This document shows, in pieces, positions 38,842-47,422 of a DNA stretch of 64,000 bases. Position numbers and translations under genes: made by a program. The DNA is from Candidatus Ferrigenium bremense. GTDB lineage: Bacteria > Pseudomonadota > Gammaproteobacteria > Burkholderiales > Gallionellaceae. The stretch covers positions 1-64,000 of the forward strand of contig JAGRPI010000006.1 of NCBI GenBank assembly GCA_019449635.1, given 5' to 3'. The notes under the pieces were generated by a model. That model had not been told where the DNA came from. It was given only the letters and a program-made list of their open reading frames with translations, and did no database searches. The first letter of the stretch is position 1. The number at the start of each line of letters is the position of its first letter.

Positions 38842-39522
38842 ATGACGACGATGGCTGAATACCGCAACATTGCGCGCGAGGGATTGTGGTCGAACAACGG
38901 CGTGCTGAGCATGATGCTGGGCCTGTGCCCGGCCATGGCCATGACCAACAGCGCCACCAACGGCCTCGGCATGGGGCTGGCGACGGCGTTCGTGATGACC
39001 GGCTCCGCCACGCTGGTGTCCATCTTCCGCACCCGCTTCTCCCAGGAGGTGCGCATCCCCGTCTTCGTGCTGATCATCGCGAGCATGGTGACCGTGGTGG
39101 ACATGTCCATGAATGCGTGGCTGCACGAGCTTTACAAGGTGCTTGGCCTGTTCATTCCGCTGATCGTGGTGAATTGCCTGCCGTTTGCGCGCATCGAGAT
39201 GGTTGCTTCGAAAAGACCCATCCTGCCTTCAATGGCGGACGGTTTTTTCATGGGGGTCGGCTTCACCCTCGCACTTACCTTCATAGGTGCGATAAGAGAA
39301 GTTGCCGGCTCCGGCACCCTGTTTGCCGACGCGTCGCTGCTGCTCGGTCCCGCCTTCAAGTTCATGGAGATGCGCGTGCTGCCTCCCGACACGGGGATAT
39401 TGATGATGATCCTGCCGCCCGGCGCCTTCCTGGTCACCGGTCTGGTGCTGGTGCTCAAGCGCATGATAGACGAGCGCTCCGCCAGGGTCGCCCAGCCCAG
39501 CGCCGCCCACTGCGCACCCTGA
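38842..39522 (+). CDS. rnfE: Rnf electron transport complex subunit E
   Basis: The 226-residue membrane protein has six helices and is homologous to RnfA. It has L-G-L-C-P-A-M-A near residue 27 and V-V-N-C-L-P near 105, the conserved Cys positions. ATG 38842 starts 1 nt after the rnfG stop with a GAAGGGAG site upstream. It completes the membrane core. Confidence 0.95.
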   Translation: MTTMAEYRNIAREGLWSNNGVLSMMLGLCPAMAMTNSATNGLGMGLATAFVMTGSATLVSIFRTRFSQEVRIPVFVLIIASMVTVVDMSMNAWLHELYKVLGLFIPLIVVNCLPFARIEMVASKRPILPSMADGFFMGVGFTLALTFIGAIREVAGSGTLFADASLLLGPAFKFMEMRVLPPDTGILMMILPPGAFLVTGLVLVLKRMIDERSARVAQPSAAHCAP

Positions 39523-39531
39523 GGAAAGAGC

Positions 39532-39816
39532 ATGAAGATCGGAATCGCCTACGCCCTGCCGCAACGCCAAGCCTGGTTCAACATCGTGGTGCCGGAAGGC
39601 GCCACCATCCAGGACGCCATCAACCGCTCGGGCATCCTCAAGCAGTTTCCCGAGATCGACCTTGAGAAAAACAAGGTCGGCATCTACGGCAAGGTCAGCA
39701 AGCTGGATGCCGTGCTCAATGACGGCGACCGTGTCGAGATCTACCGCCCCATCATCTGCGACCCCAAGACCGTGCCGCGCAAGGCCAAGGCCGGGGACGC
39801 TGCATCCGAGGAATAA
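39532..39816 (+). CDS. rnfH: RnfH family ubiquitin-like protein
   Basis: The 94-residue beta-grasp protein matches RnfH (I-x-Y-A-L-P near the start, K-V-G-I-Y-G-K-V near 47-54, D-R-V-E-I-Y-R-P near 70). GAGGAAAG precedes ATG 39532. RnfH often closes rnf operons, but its role is unknown; it is not a structural subunit of the complex. Confidence 0.9.
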   Translation: MKIGIAYALPQRQAWFNIVVPEGATIQDAINRSGILKQFPEIDLEKNKVGIYGKVSKLDAVLNDGDRVEIYRPIICDPKTVPRKAKAGDAASEE

Positions 39817-39884
39817 GCGGGGCTATTAAGCTGGAAAATCGCGTAGCGGCAGTAGTGGTGTATCTTGCTGTCAGGCGACCAGTA

Positions 39885-40628
39885 TCATGCATCCAGTAGC
39901 TCTGCGCGCATCAAGCGCAACAACAGGTCGTCGAAGGTATAGAAACCCTTGCCGCAATTTGCCAGCTGAGTTAGTGCAAAGGCAGCGCCGGTACCGAATG
40001 CCTCACGTCGGATGGATTCATGCGTAAGGCGCACGGTCTGGTGCGGGAAGCCGAAGATCACCTCGTGATGCCCGACAATGCCGCCCAGCCGCAGTGAGGT
40101 GATGCGCTCGCCTTCCACCTCCAGCGTCTCGGCGATCTTGCGCGCCGTGCCGGAGACTTCCGGCTTCTCCCTGAAATGCTGCTCAAGTATTTCCACGTCG
40201 GCAAACGGTGCGATCTTGCGCAACAGCCTGGCCGCCACGATCAGGAAATTGATTCCCAGAGTGATATTGGGCGAACACAGCACACGCGTGTCCTGCATCA
40301 GGCTGCGCGCATAGTCCAGGTCGCTCTCGGTATAGGCGGAAATCGCACTGACCAGCATGATGCCGCGTTTGCGCACTTCCTCGCCATAAGCGTGGAGGCT
40401 TTCCCGCGAGGAGAAATCAACCAGCGCATCCACCGGATGCTGCTCGAACAATTTCACGAACGGAATGCGGTCGATGCCGACGATAGGAACATCCGTACCC
40501 GGATGCTTCTGCAGTTCATCGTTCACTGACCGACGGGCAATCCAGCGCAGATCGAAGCGCGGGTCGCTGCTCAATACATTGGCAACCGCTTTGCCTGCCT
40601 TGCCATAACCGATGAGGCCAATGCGCAT
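39885..40628 (-). CDS. DapB-like dihydrodipicolinate reductase paralogue
   Basis: The 247-residue oxidoreductase has the NAD(P)-binding G-Y-G-K-A-G-K-A start and the DapB-type catalytic block E-Q-H151-F-R-E-K155 followed by S-G-T-A (159-162). The second His of the canonical H-H-R-x-K motif is Phe. Catalytic His and Lys equivalents are kept. ATG 40628 has AAGGAA directly upstream; a start 10 codons earlier is possible. It is convergent with rnfH and not near lysine genes. It may be true 4-hydroxy-tetrahydrodipicolinate reductase or a DapB-family enzyme with another substrate. Confidence 0.7.
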   Translation of the reverse strand: MRIGLIGYGKAGKAVANVLSSDPRFDLRWIARRSVNDELQKHPGTDVPIVGIDRIPFVKLFEQHPVDALVDFSSRESLHAYGEEVRKRGIMLVSAISAYTESDLDYARSLMQDTRVLCSPNITLGINFLIVAARLLRKIAPFADVEILEQHFREKPEVSGTARKIAETLEVEGERITSLRLGGIVGHHEVIFGFPHQTVRLTHESIRREAFGTGAAFALTQLANCGKGFYTFDDLLLRLMRAELLDA

Positions 40629-40783
40629 TTCCTTGCCCACTAACAATTCCTTTGCCATACATTTGCCGATAGGATAATACAGCCAAACTTCTGCGATGGG
40701 GCGAATGAATCTATTCTAATAAAAAGTAAAACACCTCCTGTCATGCGCTCATGCATAGCGGCTATGCTGGGTAACTCGCCATG

Positions 40784-40789
40784 TATAAT
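40784..40789 (+). promoter_or_regulatory. possible -10 box of the antiporter pair
   Basis: TATAAT occurs 28 nt before the start of the first antiporter gene in the divergent gap with the DapB-like gene. No good -35 hexamer is found at 16-18 nt, so activation or another sigma factor may be involved. Confidence 0.35.
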
Positions 40790-40817
40790 CAGGCCGTCAA
40801 TACAAGAAAGGCTGGCT

Positions 40818-42065
40818 ATGTCCATCACGATTCTGGCGATTGGCCTGATGGTCTTTTTCGCGCACTTTTTGTCCTTGCAGTTTCGCAGGACCAATATCCC
40901 AGACGTCCTGGTATTGATGTTGGCAGGCATCCTGCTCGGCCCGGTGTTGGGCATCGTCGCGCCACAGGATTTCGGCAAGGTCGGTTCGGTAGTTGCGACC
41001 ATCGCACTGGTGGTGATTCTGTTCGAGAGCGGCACCTCGCTGAATCTGGGTGTGCTGGGCAAATCGCTGGCGACTACCGGTGTATTGAGCCTGGTGTGCT
41101 TTGCACTGAGCGCCGTGATTGCCGCGCTGGTAGGGTTTTACGCTCTGGATCTGCCCTGGGTCCCGGCTGTTTTGCTCGGCGTCACACTGGGGGGCACGTC
41201 TTCCGCCGTCGTGATTCCCATGGTGGATGCGTTGCGCCTGTCCGAAAAACCTGCCGCCGTGCTGGTGCTGGAATCGGCATTGACTGACGTGCTGTGCATC
41301 GTCGGAGTGTTCGCGCTGCTGCAGGTATACACGCAGGGCGGCGTCGAGCCGGGCAGACTGGTCGGCAGCGTGCTGTCCACGCTGGTCTTTGCCGCAATCA
41401 TCGGTGTGCTGGGGGGTGTCGGCTGGATGCTGGTGCTGGGCAAGATCAGGGACTTTCCCAACACGATCTCATCCACGCTGGCGTACGTGTTCATCGTCTA
41501 TGGTCTCACCGAACAGCTCGGCTTCTCCGGCGCAATCGCCGCGCTGGCGTTAGGCGTCACCATGACGAATTTCGAGTCGTTCGGATTGGGACGCATCCAG
41601 AGCCTGTCAAGCAAGAGCATCGAGCCGCTGAATGAAATCGATCGGGTGTTTTACCGGGAATCGGTGTTCCTGCTGAAGACCTACTTTTTCGTTTATCTGG
41701 GCATTTCCATTCATTTCGGCGCGGCGCATCTGGCACTTGCCGCGATCCTCATGACGGCATTGATATTTGCCATGCGCATCGGCCTGACCCGCTTTGTTTA
41801 CCGCGATGCGGCATATACCCTGCGCGATTCCGCGATCACCTCGATGATGGCTCCAAAAGGGCTGGCCGCCGCGGTGCTGGCGGGGTTGCCGCTGCAGTAC
41901 GGTGTTGCAGGCGGAGAAACCATCCGTGATACCACCTACATGGTGGTGCTGGTCAGCATCGCGCTGTGCGCGCTGCTGGTGGCGGTGTACCCGCTGCCGG
42001 GCATGCAGAAATTCTATTCGCGCACGCTGGGAAAGCCGGCCATTTCTAACACACAAGAGACATAG
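40818..42065 (+). CDS. cation:proton antiporter (CPA1/NhaP-like)
   Basis: The 415-residue membrane protein has about 12 hydrophobic segments and the antiporter core G-G-T-S-S-A-V-V near 130 with E-S-A-L-T-D near 155, in place of the S-x-N-D form. It would exchange Na+ or K+ for protons across the inner membrane. ATG 40818 has AAGG 7 nt upstream. The next antiporter gene starts 3 nt after its stop, so both are one transcript. Confidence 0.85.
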   Translation: MSITILAIGLMVFFAHFLSLQFRRTNIPDVLVLMLAGILLGPVLGIVAPQDFGKVGSVVATIALVVILFESGTSLNLGVLGKSLATTGVLSLVCFALSAVIAALVGFYALDLPWVPAVLLGVTLGGTSSAVVIPMVDALRLSEKPAAVLVLESALTDVLCIVGVFALLQVYTQGGVEPGRLVGSVLSTLVFAAIIGVLGGVGWMLVLGKIRDFPNTISSTLAYVFIVYGLTEQLGFSGAIAALALGVTMTNFESFGLGRIQSLSSKSIEPLNEIDRVFYRESVFLLKTYFFVYLGISIHFGAAHLALAAILMTALIFAMRIGLTRFVYRDAAYTLRDSAITSMMAPKGLAAAVLAGLPLQYGVAGGETIRDTTYMVVLVSIALCALLVAVYPLPGMQKFYSRTLGKPAISNTQET

Positions 42066-42068
42066 AAC

Positions 42069-43283
42069 GTGGAACTGCACCAGTTCTTCCTCTTTCTTGC
42101 CATCATCCTGATTGCGGCGCGGCTGCTGTCTGAAATGGTGGCGCGCTTCGGTGTGCCATCTGTGATCGGCGAACTGCTCGCCGGCTTGCTCATCGGTCCT
42201 TCGCTGCTGGGCTGGGTGTCGCCCGACACCACCATGAAGCTGCTCGCCGAGATCGGCATCATCCTGCTGCTGTTCGAGGTGGGCATGGATACTGACCTGA
42301 GCCGCCTGGCGCGCTCCGGCAGCAAGCCCATCGTCGTGGCAATGTTCGGTTTTATCTTGCCGCTCACGTTGGGTTATGGCGTCAGTGTATGGATCTTTGG
42401 CTTGTCCGAATTCATCTCGCTGTTCATCGGGGGCACGCTCACCGCCACCAGCATCGGCATCACGGTGCGCGTGCTGGGTGACCTGGGCAAGCGCCAATCG
42501 GACGAGGCGCAGATCGTGATCGGCGCGGCGGTGCTGGACGACATCCTCGGCGTGATGGCGCTCGCGTTCCTGTATCAATTCGTGGCCGAACAACATGCCT
42601 CGTTCGATGCTCTGGCCGAGGTGGGGCTGTACATCATGTTATTCATGACACTCGCCCCCTTGGTCGCCAAACTGGCATCAGTGATGATCGACCGTCTCGA
42701 CCGGCAAGCGGCCAAACCCGGCCTGCTGCTGACCATGGCGCTTTCGCTGATCCTGCTGTTTTCATGGCTCGCGCACGCGGTGGGAGCGCCGGAGATCATG
42801 GGCGGCTTCGCCGCAGGATTGGCATTCAGCCAGCACTTCGGTTTCAGGCTCTGGATGGGAAAGGGCCAGGCCATCGAGTTCCAGCCCAGCCCGAAACTGG
42901 CGCACCGGCTTGAGGAGCAGGTGCGTCCGCTGATCCACACTTTCACGCCGATGTTCTTCGTGATGGTTGGGGTATCGCTTGACCTCAAGGCGGTGAATTG
43001 GGGCTCCGCATTCGTCTGGGAGCTGGCTGCCTTGCTGCTGCTTGTCGCCTTCCTCGGCAAGTTTGCGGCGGGTTTCTGCATCCGTGAGCCGCGCCATAAC
43101 CAGATGGCCATCGGCCTGTCGATGGTCCCGCGCGGCGAAGTGGGGCTGATCTTTGCGCAACTCGGTTTCAGCCAAGGCATTTTGAACGGAGAGCTGTATG
43201 CAGCCCTGCTCATAGTCATTGCCCTGACCACCATGTCCCCGCCGTTCCTGCTCAAATGGTTTTACGGCAGGGAATCGAAATGA
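42069..43283 (+). CDS. cation:proton antiporter (CPA2/KefB-NapA-like)
   Basis: The 404-residue protein has about 12-13 transmembrane segments and an ion-binding A-A-V-L-D-D-I-L-G motif near 155-163. The paired aspartates are typical of electrogenic CPA2 exchangers such as NapA. It lacks the C-terminal TrkA-N regulatory domain of full KefB/KefC. The start is GTG 42069, 3 nt after the preceding antiporter gene. Confidence 0.87.
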   Translation: MELHQFFLFLAIILIAARLLSEMVARFGVPSVIGELLAGLLIGPSLLGWVSPDTTMKLLAEIGIILLLFEVGMDTDLSRLARSGSKPIVVAMFGFILPLTLGYGVSVWIFGLSEFISLFIGGTLTATSIGITVRVLGDLGKRQSDEAQIVIGAAVLDDILGVMALAFLYQFVAEQHASFDALAEVGLYIMLFMTLAPLVAKLASVMIDRLDRQAAKPGLLLTMALSLILLFSWLAHAVGAPEIMGGFAAGLAFSQHFGFRLWMGKGQAIEFQPSPKLAHRLEEQVRPLIHTFTPMFFVMVGVSLDLKAVNWGSAFVWELAALLLLVAFLGKFAAGFCIREPRHNQMAIGLSMVPRGEVGLIFAQLGFSQGILNGELYAALLIVIALTTMSPPFLLKWFYGRESK

Positions 43284-43340
43284 CACAGTGAAGAGAAAGA
43301 GCGGTAAATATACCACTGACGCCGGACTGCCGGATTTGCG

Positions 43341-44168
43341 TTACTGCACTGCCCTTTGATGATCGAAGAAGAAGTTGGTGGCTGCCACAAAGCCTTCCAC
43401 GCTGCCGCAATCAAAGCGCCGGCCCTTGAAGCGATAGGCGATCACCTTGCCGTTTGCCGCCTGGGTCTGCAATGCATCGGTAATCTGCAACTCGCCGTTC
43501 TTGCCGGGCGGCGTATTCCTCAGGATGTCGAAGATGTCGGGAGTCAGGATATAACGTCCGATGATGGCAAGATTGGAAGGCGCATCCTGTGGGGCGGGCT
43601 TTTCGACCATACGTTCAACCCGGATGCATCCTTCATCCAGCGGCTGACCGCTGATGATGCCGTATTTGTTCACTTCCTCGGCAGGCACTTCTTCCACCGC
43701 GATGATGCTGCAACGGTGTCTTTCATGAATGCGCACCATCTGCGCCATGATGCCGTCCGGTTCTCCGATACACAGGTCGTCTGCCAGGATCACACCGAAT
43801 GGTTTATCCCCGATCAACGTTTCGCCCGTGAGAATGGCGTCGCCCAGGCCGCGCATATAGGTCTGTCGCGTGTAGGAAAAGGTGCACTGTTCGATCAGTT
43901 CGCGGATTGAGTCGAGCTTGCTTTCCTTGCTGGTGCCGCTGATTTGATCTTCCAGCTCATAGGTGATGTCGAAATGATCCTCGATGGCGCGCTTGTTGCG
44001 CCCGGTGACAAAGGCAATGTTTTTCATGCCGGCATCGAGCGCTTCTTCCACGCCATATTGGATCAGCGGCTTGGTGAGGATGGGGAGCATTTCCTTGGGC
44101 TGCGCCTTGGTGGCAGGAAGGAAGCGTGTGCCATATCCGGCTACCGGGAAAAGGCATTTGGTAATCAT
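43341..44168 (-). CDS. galU: UTP--glucose-1-phosphate uridylyltransferase
   Basis: The 275-residue nucleotidyltransferase has the G-Y-G-T-R-F-L-P-A-T-K signature near 8-18, E-x-x-D-A-G-M near 40 and the late G-S-V-E-G-F-V-A-A segment. It makes UDP-glucose. AAAGGAG lies 6 nt before ATG 44168. It is 54 nt after a glycosyltransferase gene of the same orientation, so it may provide the sugar donor for the solute pathway encoded upstream. Confidence 0.96.
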   Translation of the reverse strand: MITKCLFPVAGYGTRFLPATKAQPKEMLPILTKPLIQYGVEEALDAGMKNIAFVTGRNKRAIEDHFDITYELEDQISGTSKESKLDSIRELIEQCTFSYTRQTYMRGLGDAILTGETLIGDKPFGVILADDLCIGEPDGIMAQMVRIHERHRCSIIAVEEVPAEEVNKYGIISGQPLDEGCIRVERMVEKPAPQDAPSNLAIIGRYILTPDIFDILRNTPPGKNGELQITDALQTQAANGKVIAYRFKGRRFDCGSVEGFVAATNFFFDHQRAVQ

Positions 44169-44222
44169 GGTTCGCTCCTTTAATGTGCTGGTTCGTGGGA
44201 GTATTGTTCCTTGGCTGACCCG

Positions 44223-45431
44223 TTACTTGTTGTCTGCATCCACAGCCATTTTCAGCACCTCGAAAATACCCGGAATGGCCGATGTCACCCGGTTCCAGTT
44301 CGGAATGAGGGGGGTAGCCATCGGGTTTTCCATGAATATCCGGGATGCCATGGAAATAGCCTCGGTAAAGGCTTCCACCGCCATAGCCTCTTCGTGCCGG
44401 TCAAACTGGATACCGTTGATGACAGCATCGGCTTCGTATTTCATGATCGTATCCTCGGCCTGCCGCAAGTAGGATACGAGCAGGGATTTGAACAAGCCGT
44501 CCGAGAACACTACTCCCTCCGATGCCAAGGTCCTGAACAGGGACTTGCAGATATCCACTGTCATTTTCATCAAGCCTTTGCTTGCATCATCGGCAGAAAG
44601 CAATTGGTGTTTGTGTTCGTAGTTCGCGGCGATATCCACCTGGCAAACCCGGCGCGGCGAATAGTTCCGGTGTACTTCGGCCAGCGACCCGACCTCCAGC
44701 CCCCAGTCCCAAGGAATCCGGTTCACTCTTGCCAGTTCCGTTGTCATGCAGAATTCCCCGGAGAGGGGATAACGGAAGCTGTCGAGGAAAGTGAGAAAAT
44801 CATGTGGCCCGATGAGCTGCTGCAACGAGCGCACCAGCGGTGTCACCAATAGCCGGGTAACACGGCCGTTCAGTTTCCTGGATACTCGGCTGTAATAGCC
44901 TTTGCAAAACACGTAATCCAGGTTGGGATTGACTACGGGATAGCACAATCTTGCCAGCAGCTCACGGCTGTAAGTAACGATGTCGCAATCATGCAGGGCA
45001 ATGGCGTCGGATCTGCCCCTCGCAAGCACATACCCGTAGGCAAGCCATGCAGAGCGCCCTTTGCCGCGCTCACCCACATTAAATCCGTTACGTGCGAAGG
45101 TTTCATATATTTCGCTTATCCTTTTGCCGTCATTGTGGATGATTCTGACCTCCGTTGATATCGGCGCCATGAACTCCCGCACCCGCTGAAAATCTTTTTC
45201 CGAGGCCTTGTCCAGAACAAGCACGATTTCATTCAGATACTTTACCTTGGCAAGTTCCTGGACGATTCCGGGCATGGCCGGCCCCTCGAATTCAGAATAT
45301 AGCGCCGGCAGCACCAAGGCGACCGGCTTGATCCTTGAGAAACCGTACAACTCCGCCTCCAGCCGTTCCAGCGAGGGTTGGCCGAGCTGGTGCAGCGTAG
45401 TAATGATCCCTGTCTGATAAAAGTCTGACAT
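44223..45431 (-). CDS. glucosyl-3-phosphoglycerate synthase-like glycosyltransferase (GT81-like)
   Basis: The 402-residue cytoplasmic glycosyltransferase has a GT-A core with L-P-A-L-Y-S-E-F-E near 40, a nucleotide-sugar site with A-L-H-D-C-D-I-V (DxD near 150) and an acceptor region with W-G-L-E-V near 245. Together with its position beside an MPGP-type phosphatase this points to NDP-sugar:3-phosphoglycerate glycosyl transfer, giving glucosyl- or mannosyl-3-phosphoglycerate. AGGAGG precedes ATG 45431. The operon also has a second glycosyltransferase, so which one uses phosphoglycerate is open. Confidence 0.7.
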   Translation of the reverse strand: MSDFYQTGIITTLHQLGQPSLERLEAELYGFSRIKPVALVLPALYSEFEGPAMPGIVQELAKVKYLNEIVLVLDKASEKDFQRVREFMAPISTEVRIIHNDGKRISEIYETFARNGFNVGERGKGRSAWLAYGYVLARGRSDAIALHDCDIVTYSRELLARLCYPVVNPNLDYVFCKGYYSRVSRKLNGRVTRLLVTPLVRSLQQLIGPHDFLTFLDSFRYPLSGEFCMTTELARVNRIPWDWGLEVGSLAEVHRNYSPRRVCQVDIAANYEHKHQLLSADDASKGLMKMTVDICKSLFRTLASEGVVFSDGLFKSLLVSYLRQAEDTIMKYEADAVINGIQFDRHEEAMAVEAFTEAISMASRIFMENPMATPLIPNWNRVTSAIPGIFEVLKMAVDADNK

Positions 45432-45440
45432 GGCAGCCTC

Positions 45441-46145
45441 CTAGATATGTTCGATCTCGTCCTTGGCCTGCTCGGTGCGCTTTCCCGATGTCTCGCGCTC
45501 GATCACTCGCTTTGCCGCCTCGATGCCGCCCACGCCGAAGGCGATGGCGAGCGCCGCGACGATGCCGCCGAAGACGATGGAGAAGGCGGCGAGTACGATG
45601 CTGGGCGCGATCTGGAGCTGCTCCATGACCATCGCAAGGATCAGCACCGACAGCAGGGTACGCACCGTCTCGGCCAGAAGTTTGGCGTAGTGGAAGCCGC
45701 TGTTTGCGGCGGTGATCAGCACTGCACGGCTGACGAAATCTGACAGGACATAGCCGATCACCAGGATGATGGAGGCGGAAAAGACGCGCGGCATGTAGCC
45801 GAAGAACTGTCCCACCATCTGGTCGATTGCCGCAACCTTGAGCGCGCTCAGGCTGACCATCAGCGTGACGATGGCCAGCAGCCAGAACACAACCGTGGCG
45901 ACGACAGCCGACGGCTTGGACCAAAGGTCGCCCTTGCGCATCAGGGTGGTGAATCCCATGCGGTCGGACCAGCTGTCGAATTTCATCGCAGTGAGGAATC
46001 TGAGCAGGATCACCTTGATCAGCTTGGACAGCAAGATGCCCAGCACCAGGATTATCAGCATGGCCAGCAGGCCGGGCAGGAACACCTTGAATTGTGCGAA
46101 CAGCTCCTGCAACGGCTCAAAAATTGTTTCTATAAATTCCATCAT
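45441..46145 (-). CDS. MscS-like conserved transmembrane helix protein
   Basis: The 234-residue inner-membrane protein has four or five hydrophobic segments (about 20-45, 75-100, 110-135, 145-210). The last, Gly/Ala-rich helix (A-L-A-I-A-F-G-V-G-G) resembles the pore helix of MscS channels. The cytoplasmic MscS beta domain is absent, placing it in the small TM-helix family. GAGGAGG lies 6 nt before ATG 46145. Being inside a putative osmolyte operon, it may release or sense solute under osmotic change. Confidence 0.72.
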   Translation of the reverse strand: MMEFIETIFEPLQELFAQFKVFLPGLLAMLIILVLGILLSKLIKVILLRFLTAMKFDSWSDRMGFTTLMRKGDLWSKPSAVVATVVFWLLAIVTLMVSLSALKVAAIDQMVGQFFGYMPRVFSASIILVIGYVLSDFVSRAVLITAANSGFHYAKLLAETVRTLLSVLILAMVMEQLQIAPSIVLAAFSIVFGGIVAALAIAFGVGGIEAAKRVIERETSGKRTEQAKDEIEHI

Positions 46146-46156
46146 GGCACACCTCC

Positions 46157-47422
46157 TCAGGGTTGTTTCCAATTGGTTGTCAGATAGTCCTTCCCGTTTT
46201 CGAATTCCACACAGAGCTTTTCGATCTCGGCTTCCGCCTCGGCCTGCCCCATGTTCTGCGCCTCGATCACAAAGGCGGCAATCTTGCCGACATACAGCGG
46301 CATGAGCGACTTGATCAGGTGCTCGGCGGGCAGCTTCCTGCGGTGGAAGGCGAGGGCGTAATCATAGACGATCCGTGACCACAGGCTGGGCGGGAAGCGG
46401 AACAACGTGTCGTCCTGTGCGCCCAGCCGCTTCACCTCGCCCAGGTCGCCGGCGCCGAGGATGTCCAGCCAGATTTCATGCAAATTCCGCAGTCCCTCGC
46501 GGAAGATGTGCAGCATCCTCGTCGTGTTCACGTTGATGTGCTCCAGCCCCACGGTGTATTCGAAGCCGAAGGCAGGCACTGGTTCCGAGCCGTGGATCGG
46601 CATCCACACTTCGGGGTAGTCCTCCATCAGACCGAAGGTAGCGCTGACCACCTGGTAGAGCATGTCGCTCAGGTCCGCCCCGGGATCCTTGGCGTCGTGG
46701 ATCTTCGCGCCAAGGAAGGACTGCGCGACCCTGAAGCCGTTCGCCAGCGCCGTGGTGGTCATCCAGATGTCGATGCCGAAGCGCGCGACATCGGTCTGCC
46801 ACACGTCCTTGGTCAGGTAGAACTGCGCCAGCCTGCCGGAGAAACCGAAGTCCCCGCCGATCGGCTGGCGCACGCGTTTTCCGTAGAGCGCGCGGGTGAG
46901 CGGATAGACGATGCTGTTGGTGATGGTGCCGTCGAACTTGTGGCGGTGGTACAGCGGTGCGACGTAATCGAAGCCGCCCTCGAGCACCGGCTTCACCAGC
47001 AGTTCGATCCACTCCGGCGCGATGCTCCTGAGGTCCGAATCTACCACCGCGCAGGCTTTCGCGTCCAGCGTGCGCGCGATTTCGAACACCGAGCGGAAGG
47101 CGCTGCCCTTGCCGGGGATGCCGGAATAGGGAAACGCCAGCTTGGCGATGGGCGTCACGCGGTGGTGCAGCAGGATGGCATCGAAATCCTCCACGGAGGC
47201 TTGCCGCACGACCTCCGTGGTACCGTCGCTTGAGCCGCCGTCGGAGTTGACAATCACCGCCTTGTGCATTGGAAAGTACTTGGCCAGCCCGGCCTGCACC
47301 GCCCTGACCACATGGCCGATGGTGCGCGCGTTGTTGTAGCTCGGGATGCCGACCACGATGTCGGCCTGCCCGATCTGCGCAAGCTGGGTATGCACCTCGG
47401 CGCGCAGCACGGTGCCGTTCAT
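46157..47422 (-). CDS. family 2-type glycosyltransferase of a glycosylglycerate-like operon
   Basis: The 421-residue GT-A enzyme has V-G-I-P-S-Y-N-N near 24-31, N-S-D-G-G-S-S-D-G-T near 59-68 and a D-S-D motif near 128. The long helical C-terminal half (about 220-421) is similar in style to mannosyl/glucosylglycerate synthases. ATG 47422 overlaps the stop of the upstream phosphatase-kinase fusion gene (ATGA), so the products are likely made in fixed ratio. Donor and acceptor are not certain. Confidence 0.72.
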   Translation of the reverse strand: MNGTVLRAEVHTQLAQIGQADIVVGIPSYNNARTIGHVVRAVQAGLAKYFPMHKAVIVNSDGGSSDGTTEVVRQASVEDFDAILLHHRVTPIAKLAFPYSGIPGKGSAFRSVFEIARTLDAKACAVVDSDLRSIAPEWIELLVKPVLEGGFDYVAPLYHRHKFDGTITNSIVYPLTRALYGKRVRQPIGGDFGFSGRLAQFYLTKDVWQTDVARFGIDIWMTTTALANGFRVAQSFLGAKIHDAKDPGADLSDMLYQVVSATFGLMEDYPEVWMPIHGSEPVPAFGFEYTVGLEHINVNTTRMLHIFREGLRNLHEIWLDILGAGDLGEVKRLGAQDDTLFRFPPSLWSRIVYDYALAFHRRKLPAEHLIKSLMPLYVGKIAAFVIEAQNMGQAEAEAEIEKLCVEFENGKDYLTTNWKQP

